DNA of 10,932 nt, taken from assembly GCA_005879255.1 (NCBI GenBank), contig VBKY01000464.1, positions 1 through 10,932 on the forward strand, read 5' to 3'. This DNA comes from Deltaproteobacteria bacterium. Its GTDB lineage: Bacteria > Desulfobacterota_B > Binatia > UBA9968. The notes below the pieces were generated by a model. It ran no database searches. It saw nothing but the letters and a program-made list of their open reading frames with translations, and was not told the DNA's origin. The translations under genes and the position numbers were made by a program. Numbering within the stretch: the first letter of the stretch is position 1; each line of letters begins with the position of its first letter. Below are positions 5,917 through 10,932 of this stretch, piece by piece.

Positions 5917-7003
5917 ATTTGTGGCGGTAGCGATTGCTTCAGCTTTCACTGCGATTGTCGCCGCCGCGGAAGTACCTAGGTGGAAGGAAGAATGGCAGCG
6001 GGTGGTGGAGACGGCCAAGAAGGAAGGGCAGGTTTCGCTTTATGGCGGACAGGAGATCACGCACCCCGAAATCATTGCGGCCTTCAATAAGGAATTTCCT
6101 TTCATCAAAGTGCTGTCGGCTACCGGCCGGGCGCCGGATCTAATGGCGCGCATCGTTGCTGAGCGACGCGCGGATAGATACCTGGCCGACGTCATGGCGA
6201 GCGGCCCCAATGGGCCGCGCATGCTTTATCTTGGTAAAGCTTTAGATCCCATCGCGCCGGCATTCATTCTTCCGGAAGTCACGGATGGCTCGAAATGGTA
6301 CGGCGGCAAGCATTGGTACGCTGATCCGGAGAATCAGCATATCTTCATGTTCGAAGGAACGATCAATAGCACAGGGCTTTCGTATAATACGAAGATGATG
6401 AGTCCCGGCGATATCAAGTCGTTCTGGGATCTGCTCATGCCGAAGTGGAAGGGAAAACTCTTGGGCATGGACCCGCGTAGCTCGGCCCCGCCGACGCCCG
6501 TGCTGATCCTCTATCACCGACCGGATGTCGGACCCGAGTTCGTCCGACGGCTGTACAAAGAAACCGAAATCACCTTGTTTCGCGATCGCGCGCAAGGGAC
6601 CAATTGGTTGGCGAGCGGCAAATTTCCTCTTTGTTTACTTTGTCGCGATATCGACAAAGCGGCGAAGCAAGGACTTCCCGTCGAGGACATTGCACCGGAT
6701 CAGCTTAAAGAAGGCGCATCGGTTGGCGGCGGCGGCAGCAGCGTGATCGTGCTGATCAATCGAGCGCCTCATCCCAACGCGGCGAAGGTTTTCATAAACT
6801 GGTATTTGTCGCGCCAGGGGCAAATGGTTTGGCAGAACGTGATGAACAAAAAGGAAGTGGAAGCGTCCGATTCCATGCGCGTCGACATTCCGAAAGACGA
6901 CGTGTTGCCTGAAGCGCGGCGGGTCGAAGGAAAGAAATACAGCGTGGTAGGCTTTCTCGATCCCGAGCCGGTGCAGAAGTTGTTGCAGGAAATTTTGAGA
7001 TAG
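5912..7003 (+). CDS. Extracellular solute-binding protein, family 1 (paralog with REPIN-derived start)
   Basis: From ATG 5912 the protein has 363 residues. It begins with a hydrophobic signal-like stretch (TFVAVAIASAFTAIVAAA), then RWKEEWQRVVETAKKEGQV, VAERRADR, LPEVTDGSKWYGGK, YNTKMMSPGDIKSFWDL, MPKWKGK, APHPNAAKVFINWYLSRQGQ and VDIPKDD, all shared with its paralogs. It is therefore a probable secreted ABC-importer receptor. The start is unusual. ATG 5912 is inside a REPIN-like element, the signal peptide has no Lys/Arg before its core, and no SD is visible. The frame stays open upstream to GTG 5717, overlapping the previous stop codon, and passes through the heptamers and the REPIN; a product from there would carry 65 extra residues including repeat-encoded WIPACAGMT. 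Which start is used is undecided. Confidence 0.82.
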   Translation: MTFVAVAIASAFTAIVAAAEVPRWKEEWQRVVETAKKEGQVSLYGGQEITHPEIIAAFNKEFPFIKVLSATGRAPDLMARIVAERRADRYLADVMASGPNGPRMLYLGKALDPIAPAFILPEVTDGSKWYGGKHWYADPENQHIFMFEGTINSTGLSYNTKMMSPGDIKSFWDLLMPKWKGKLLGMDPRSSAPPTPVLILYHRPDVGPEFVRRLYKETEITLFRDRAQGTNWLASGKFPLCLLCRDIDKAAKQGLPVEDIAPDQLKEGASVGGGGSSVIVLINRAPHPNAAKVFINWYLSRQGQMVWQNVMNKKEVEASDSMRVDIPKDDVLPEARRVEGKKYSVVGFLDPEPVQKLLQEILR

Positions 7004-7014
7004 GAGAAATAATT

Positions 7015-7133
7015 AACCACAAAGGGCGCAAAGGTCACATAGTAAGAATAAGATTCGAATTTGGGATTTAGCCGCAAAGACTTGTCCTGAGCGAATGCGA
7101 AGGAACTTATATCGCGCAAAGGGCGCAAAGTAA
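7015..7133. repeat. Interspersed AAAGGGCGCAAAG repeats
   Basis: The 13-mer AAAGGGCGCAAAG occurs at 7021-7033 and 7118-7130, with a related CCGCAAAGAC between them and a CTTGTCCTGAGCGAA...GCGAAGGA element at about 7081-7103. Both motifs resemble non-coding repeat families seen in many environmental bacterial genomes. No gene is supported in 7004-7311. A minus-strand open frame here only translates repeats. Confidence 0.6.
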
Positions 7134-7171
7134 AAAACAACCAAGTTATTGCCGCGATTGATTCCTGTTCC

Positions 7172-7191
7172 TTCCCCCGTCAACGGGGGAA
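7172..7191. repeat. Perfect G/C hairpin (8-bp stem, TCAA loop)
   Basis: TTCCCCCG (7172-7179) pairs perfectly with CGGGGGAA (7184-7191) around TCAA. With the hairpin at 7249-7271 it forms a pair of extragenic palindromes between the solute-binding gene and the NMT1-type gene. No run of T follows, so a factor-independent terminator is not supported. Confidence 0.65.
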
Positions 7192-7235
7192 CGCTAGGAT
7201 AGAGGTGATGAACTGTTCACGATGTGATGCGCTGC

Positions 7236-7271
7236 ACCCCCACTCTAACTCTCCCCCGTCGAGGGGGAGAG
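7236..7271. repeat. C-rich leader plus perfect 9-bp hairpin
   Basis: CTCTCCCCC (7249-7257) pairs perfectly with GGGGGAGAG (7263-7271). The stretch 7236-7260, an ACCCCCACT leader plus the left arm and GTC, recurs with four differences in 25 bases at 10803-10827. It belongs to the style of dispersed C-rich repeats common in proteobacterial-type genomes. It ends 40 bases before the next start codon and might affect the leader of that mRNA. Confidence 0.6.
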
Positions 7272-7311
7272 GATAGGATCGCGGGCGAGGAAAAAAGATA
7301 AGGAGGGAGAA

Positions 7312-8265
7312 ATGTCGGAACAAGAAACGATGGAGATTCGCGGTTTTTATCGCTCGCACTCGCACCTGCCGATTTGGGAGGTGATGGACAAGGCGGGTAT
7401 TTGGTCTCAAATGGGGCTGAAAGTCAGTTTCGAATTCTGCAACAGCTCGGAGGCGGCGGAGAAGGCGCTGTTCGGCGGCGACGTCGACTTCGACGTCGAC
7501 TTTGTCTCCGGCAATCATATTTCGCCGTATCTATTGGTGAAGCGCGGCAAGCCGATTGTTTGCCTTAGCTCGCCGTCCAATTCGGTCAATGATCGTTTAG
7601 TGACGCGTTCCCCGGTCAAAAAAGTTTCAGAATTGGAAGGAAAACGCATCGGCGACACCACGCTCGTCGACTCCATCGGCGGCTATCATCATCCGCGCGG
7701 CAATCACATGCTTTACGTTTTGCGCGCCGGATTGAAGCTTGACGAGGTCGAGTGGGTGGAGCTGTCGGAGTCGAATGACGAATTCAAAGCGATGCAGACG
7801 GACGTTTTGAAATCCGGCAAGGTCGATGCGATCTTCGTCACGGGCAATACTGATAAGTTCGAGCATGCCGGCATGCACGTGCTCTACTTGGATCGGCTGC
7901 CGATGATCAACGGACCGACGCTCACTTCAACGTTGACCACGCTAGAGAAGAAAGAAGGATTGGCGGAACGACTGGTCAGGGCGCAGATCATGGGAATACA
8001 TTTCGCGCGCGCCCGGCGCGGTGAAACGGAGGAAATTCTCGACGGTCTGCGGCGGCGCGAACCGGAATGCAGAAACGTCCAATACCGAAGCGTGTCGAAG
8101 CTGCAGCCGAAGCCGTATCCCGATCATGAAGCGGTCGCCAACGCCTATAAACTTTGCTGCCTGAAGAATCCGGAAACGGAGGAGCAGAGCCCGATGGCGT
8201 TGTGGGATTTGCATTATCTCAGACAGCTGGATCACTCTGGATTTATCGACGAATTATATAAATAG
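7312..8265 (+). CDS. NMT1/THI5-type periplasmic-binding-fold protein without signal peptide
   Basis: This 317-residue protein follows the NMT1/SsuA pattern: LPIWEVMDKAGIWSQMGLKV, EAAEKALFGGDVDF (residues 48-61), LLVKRGKPIVCL, KVSELEGKRIGD (104-115), LRAGLKLDEVEWVEL (137-151) and SGKVDAIFV (168-176). Most relatives are secreted receptors of ABC importers. Here the start is well fixed by a strong AAGGAGG at 7300-7306, and the N-terminus (MSEQETMEIRGFYRSH) is hydrophilic, so the protein should stay in the cytosol unless exported another way. A His-rich GGYHHPRGNH (124-132) and a Cys pair (282-283) could be ligand or metal contacts. To my knowledge 4,5-dihydroxyphthalate decarboxylase shares this fold, and a phthalate-dioxygenase-like gene lies downstream, so an enzymatic role is possible but unproven. 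Confidence 0.75.
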   Translation: MSEQETMEIRGFYRSHSHLPIWEVMDKAGIWSQMGLKVSFEFCNSSEAAEKALFGGDVDFDVDFVSGNHISPYLLVKRGKPIVCLSSPSNSVNDRLVTRSPVKKVSELEGKRIGDTTLVDSIGGYHHPRGNHMLYVLRAGLKLDEVEWVELSESNDEFKAMQTDVLKSGKVDAIFVTGNTDKFEHAGMHVLYLDRLPMINGPTLTSTLTTLEKKEGLAERLVRAQIMGIHFARARRGETEEILDGLRRREPECRNVQYRSVSKLQPKPYPDHEAVANAYKLCCLKNPETEEQSPMALWDLHYLRQLDHSGFIDELYK

Positions 8266-8304
8266 TTTCACTGTTTAACCATTAAGTATCGGCGCGAATT
8301 ACAG

Positions 8305-8333
8305 TTGACATAAATCGTCTCATGAGGAACTAT
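8305..8333 (+). promoter_or_regulatory. Possible promoter for the solute-binding gene at 8407
   Basis: A perfect TTGACA (8305-8310) is followed after 17 bp by AACTAT (8328-8333), a poor -10 match (three of six). If used, transcription would begin near 8340, leaving a leader of about 66 bases. That argues against the TTG codon at 8338 and for ATG 8407 as the start. Confidence 0.35.
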
Positions 8334-8406
8334 TCGATTGCTTCAGGCGGTTCGTGTCGACGCGCGTCATCGTGGAAAGTTAAAGAATAAACACGGTCTT
8401 TCCAAA

Positions 8407-9522
8407 ATGGGGAAAAGCTTATTTGCATCGCTTGTAGTTGCGAGCGTTCTTGCTTTAGCGGCGAAGGCATTTAGTGCTCAGGCCGATTGGAAAAAGGATT
8501 GGGAGCAGACGCTGGGCGCCGCGAAGAAAGAAGGTCAAGTCACCATTTATATCTACCGCTACGAAGCGCTGTTACAGGACTTTAAGCGTGAATTTCCCGG
8601 CATCAACGTTGTGTCGGTGACGGGTCGCGGCAACGAACTGACCAATCGAATCATGGCCGAGCGCCGGGCCGGCAAGTTTATCGTCGACGTGTACAGCGGC
8701 GGGACCAACAGTTTGTACAACACGCTCTATAAAGGTAAAGCTCTCGATCCGCTCAAGCCGATGCTGATTCTTCCCGAAGTCACGGATACCTCGAAGTGGT
8801 ACGGCAATGAGCACCGTTACGCCGACCCTGAAGGAAAATATATTTTCTCTTTCATCGGTAGCCCGAGCAACGCGCAGTTGGCATACAATACCAAGATGGT
8901 TGACCCCAAAGAATTCAAATCCTATTGGGATTTCGTCAATCCCAAATGGAAAGGGAAAATCGTTTCCCTCGATCCGCGCGACACGGGGCTAGGCGCGACC
9001 ATGCAGTTCTATTATTACAGCCCGGAAATCGGTCCCGAGTTCATGAAGAAGTTTTTCGGCGGCATGGATATTACCTATTCGAAAAATTTTCGGCAGATGA
9101 CCGACTGGCTGGCGCAGGGGAAATTTGCTATTTGCATGGGCTGCAAAGATTCCATGCGCGCTAAAAATCAGGGCCTCCCGGTAGAAGATTTCGACAGCAA
9201 CAAGTGGAAAGAAGGTTCGAGTTTTTCCGCGGGCGGCGGATCCATGAGCTATATGAATCAAGCGCCGCACCCGAACGCGGCGAAGGTATTTCTCAACTGG
9301 TTTCTCTCGCGCAAAGGACAGATGGCGCTGCAAAAACTCGGCGACGTGGACGACCCGGCCAACTCGCGGCGAATCGATATTCCCAAGGACGACATTTTGC
9401 CGGACAACCGGCTGCAACCAGGAGTAAAGTATTTCGATGTTGTAAAACCGGAATATGGTGATATGAAACCGATCTTCGATCTGGCGAAAGAGATCATGGC
9501 AGGAGTCGAGAAGGGCAGATAG
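8407..9522 (+). CDS. Extracellular solute-binding protein, family 1 (fourth paralog)
   Basis: From ATG 8407 the protein has 371 residues, matching the 378-residue paralog at 3499. Residues 1-24 make a classical signal peptide: MGKSLFASLVVASVLALAAK, then AFSA before QAD. The mature protein opens KKDWEQTLGAAKKEGQV and carries MAERRAGKF, LPEVTDTSKWYGNE, YADPEGKY, YNTKMVDPKEFKSYWDFVNP, KWKGKIV, APHPNAAKVFLNWFLSRKGQ and IDIPKDD. The DNA around 8908-8935 is nearly identical to 2876-2903 in the defective copy, so these two may be the closest pair. The glycine-rich segment before the APHPNAAK motif (GGGSM) differs in each paralog, suggesting different ligands. The frame extends upstream to TTG 8338 with GAGGA at 8324-8328, but the added 23 residues would spoil the signal peptide. 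No good SD precedes 8407. Confidence 0.87.
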   Translation: MGKSLFASLVVASVLALAAKAFSAQADWKKDWEQTLGAAKKEGQVTIYIYRYEALLQDFKREFPGINVVSVTGRGNELTNRIMAERRAGKFIVDVYSGGTNSLYNTLYKGKALDPLKPMLILPEVTDTSKWYGNEHRYADPEGKYIFSFIGSPSNAQLAYNTKMVDPKEFKSYWDFVNPKWKGKIVSLDPRDTGLGATMQFYYYSPEIGPEFMKKFFGGMDITYSKNFRQMTDWLAQGKFAICMGCKDSMRAKNQGLPVEDFDSNKWKEGSSFSAGGGSMSYMNQAPHPNAAKVFLNWFLSRKGQMALQKLGDVDDPANSRRIDIPKDDILPDNRLQPGVKYFDVVKPEYGDMKPIFDLAKEIMAGVEKGR

Positions 9523-9529
9523 CGAAACT

Positions 9530-9593
9530 GTTCAAAGTTCCAAGTTCAAGGTTCAAAGGCCCGCGGTGCGTAGTTGAGCGTTGAACTTTAAAC
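9530..9593. repeat. Heptamer array (consensus GTTCAAA) with inverted partner
   Basis: Four head-to-tail units occupy 9530-9557 (GTTCAAA, GTTCCAA, GTTCAAG, GTTCAAA), seven bases after the preceding stop codon. Further 7-bp-spaced units of the opposite orientation follow at 9573-9593 (GTTGAGC, GTTGAAC, TTTAAAC). GTTCAAAGTTC (9530-9540) pairs with GAACTTTAAAC (9583-9593) with one mismatch, so a long imperfect stem-loop is possible. It fills the 111-bp gap before the Rieske gene. Confidence 0.75.
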
Positions 9594-9633
9594 TCTGAGT
9601 GACGCGCAGCGTATCAGGACAAAGGAGTCGAAC

Positions 9634-10800
9634 ATGCTCACACGCGAAGAAAACGAAATGCTGACCCAAGTCGGTTGCGGCAAGCCGGCGGGAGAAATGC
9701 TGCGGCGCTACTGGATGCCCGTAGCGTGCGTCGGCGAGCTCACCGATGAGAAACCGATTAAAGCATTTCGGCTTTTGGGTGAAGATCTTGTTGTTTATCG
9801 CGACAGGAAGGAGCGCTACGGTGTCGTCGGTGAAAAGTGCCCGCACCGCAGCGCCTCGCTGGCGTTCGGTCGCGTGGATGAAGAAGGGATTCGCTGTCCC
9901 TATCACGGCTGGAAGTATGACTGCACCGGAAGATGCATAGAGCAGCCCGCGGAGCCCGAGGCGGGGGGATTCAAAGACAAGATCAAACATATTGCTTATC
10001 CGGTCGAGAAGTTGGGAGGATTATTATGGGCATATCTGGGACCGGAGCCGAGACCACTATTGCCGCGCTGGGACGTATTGTGTTGGGAAAAAGGCAAACG
10101 GTGGATCGAGAAGCATGAGGTTTATAACTGCAACTGGCTGCAGCCGATGGAGAACTCCGTCGACCCGTCGCATCTATACTGGCTGCACGGCGACACGGCG
10201 CATTTAGCTCCGACGGTGGACCATTACGAGGAGGAACATGAATTCACGCCGTTCGAGCACGGTATCATGAAACGGCGCGTCACTCCCGGGAGAAAGCCCG
10301 CCGATCCCCCCATCGTCGACCAGCATCCGCTGCTGTTTCCGATCACTTTGCGTCATGTGTTCAGAGAGAAACTTTTGATTGGCAATTTGCGCCATAATTT
10401 GCAGATACGCGTGCCCGTGGACGACGCGCATACACAGGTCTTCGTCATATATTTCACGCCCAATGATACGGATCGTTCGCCGGCGGATGGCGACACACCG
10501 TGGGAATATTTTCGCATTAGAGATGAGAAGGGCGAGTACCGTCTCGAACATGTGCTAGTGCAGGACGCGATGGCGTGGGAAACCCAAGGAGCGCCCACTG
10601 ACCGCACGAAGGAGCATCTCGGCGTCGGCGACGAGGGAATAATTCTCCTTAGAAAAGTCCTGCGCGAGCAGATCGAGATCGTGAAAAAAGGCGGCGAACC
10701 ATTGGGTGTGGTGCGCGATCCGAGCAAAAATCGGCTGATCGAGTTCGACGTGATCAATGAGCGAATAGGATTGTTCGGGGCCGAGCAAAAGGTGGCTTGA
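9634..10800 (+). CDS. Rieske non-heme iron aromatic ring oxygenase, alpha subunit (phthalate 4,5-dioxygenase-like)
   Basis: This 388-residue protein has an N-terminal Rieske [2Fe-2S] domain with C69-P-H71 and C88-P-Y-H91. Its C-terminal catalytic domain has NSVDPSHLYWLHGD, giving iron ligands H180 and H185 with the bridging D177, and D311 in VQDAMAWE as the likely third ligand. The segment TDRTKEHLGVGDEGI (323-337) is typical of phthalate 4,5-dioxygenase and related dioxygenases and O-demethylases. These enzymes hydroxylate or demethylate aromatic acids in the cytosol, taking electrons from a separate reductase; no reductase or ferredoxin gene is visible here. AAAGGAG at 9621-9627 fixes the ATG. 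All key residues are present, so activity is expected; the substrate is not determined. Pairing with UbiD upstream suggests aromatic carboxylate metabolism. Confidence 0.93.
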   Translation: MLTREENEMLTQVGCGKPAGEMLRRYWMPVACVGELTDEKPIKAFRLLGEDLVVYRDRKERYGVVGEKCPHRSASLAFGRVDEEGIRCPYHGWKYDCTGRCIEQPAEPEAGGFKDKIKHIAYPVEKLGGLLWAYLGPEPRPLLPRWDVLCWEKGKRWIEKHEVYNCNWLQPMENSVDPSHLYWLHGDTAHLAPTVDHYEEEHEFTPFEHGIMKRRVTPGRKPADPPIVDQHPLLFPITLRHVFREKLLIGNLRHNLQIRVPVDDAHTQVFVIYFTPNDTDRSPADGDTPWEYFRIRDEKGEYRLEHVLVQDAMAWETQGAPTDRTKEHLGVGDEGIILLRKVLREQIEIVKKGGEPLGVVRDPSKNRLIEFDVINERIGLFGAEQKVA

Positions 10801-10802
10801 TT

Positions 10803-10827
10803 ACCCCCACTTTAGTCCTCCCCCGTC
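10803..10827. repeat. Half copy of the C-rich element at 7236-7260
   Basis: The 25 bases match 7236-7260 with four differences, but the complementary G-rich arm is absent and a GAGACTGTGTCGCAA segment follows instead. The remaining bases to 10932 hold no gene. TATGAT at 10905-10910 and GGAAAGGG at the edge might belong to a promoter and ribosome site for a gene outside the window, but no good -35 is visible. Confidence 0.5.
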
Positions 10828-10932
10828 AGAGACTGTGTCGCAATTCATCGAGGGCAACAAAATAGCACAAAGAAGAAAAATAATCTGCCAAGCGATGGGA
10901 TCGATATGATAAATTGCACTTCAAGGAAAGGG

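Noticed and set aside
6769..7140. Minus-strand open frame after the third solute-binding gene
   Set aside because: Its N-terminal part translates the AAAGGGCGCAAAG and CCTGAGCGAA repeats and the rest is antisense to the gene end.
7172..7271. G/C hairpins as intrinsic terminators
   Set aside because: Neither stem is followed by a T run on either strand in the required position; they fit extragenic palindromes better.
8338..8406. TTG start giving a 23-residue N-terminal extension of the fourth solute-binding protein
   Set aside because: A classical signal peptide begins at ATG 8407, and the nearby TTGACA box would start transcription at about 8340.

Overview
The window looks like chromosomal DNA from an uncultured, metabolically versatile Gram-negative bacterium. 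Moderately GC-rich coding DNA, serial paralogous periplasmic binding proteins, a UbiD decarboxylase and a Rieske oxygenase together recall soil or subsurface lineages once grouped with Deltaproteobacteria (Binatota, Tectomicrobia or Rokubacteria-like). That placement is an inference from gene content and style, not from a marker gene.

Layout. The left edge (1-29) is the last eight codons of an ABC_sub_bind-type substrate-binding protein. A minus-strand toxin-antitoxin pair follows: a RelE/HigB-like toxin (804-487) overlapping a NadS/HigA-like antitoxin (490-200). From 934 to the right end every gene is on the plus strand: UbiD-family decarboxylase (934-2370), a 5'-defective solute-binding protein (2542-3489), an intact paralog (3499-4635), an ABC_sub_bind protein (4677-5720), a third paralog (5912-7003), an NMT1/THI5-type protein without a signal peptide (7312-8265), a fourth paralog (8407-9522), and a Rieske non-heme iron oxygenase alpha subunit of the phthalate 4,5-dioxygenase type (9634-10800). 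No tRNA, rRNA, CRISPR array or transposase gene was seen.

Working hypothesis. The cluster resembles an accessory locus for uptake and breakdown of aromatic carboxylates or similar acids. Secreted binding proteins would present ligands, the Rieske enzyme would hydroxylate or O-demethylate an aromatic ring, and UbiD would remove or add a carboxyl group. No permease, ATPase, UbiX, ferredoxin or reductase gene is present, so these partners must lie elsewhere. The actual substrate cannot be read from the sequence.

The intergenic DNA is unusual. Several gene junctions carry short tandem arrays of 7-bp or 8-bp units (35-62, 2362-2393, 4722-4756, 5719-5753, 9530-9557), each with its own unit sequence, and two of them are accompanied by inverted copies. 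A REPIN-like double palindrome (5817-5916) is fused to the 5' end of the third solute-binding gene and appears to supply its start codon. Two C/G-rich hairpins precede the NMT1-type gene, and a half copy of one lies after the Rieske gene. The 5' ends of three binding-protein genes are therefore disrupted or extended by repeats or mutation.
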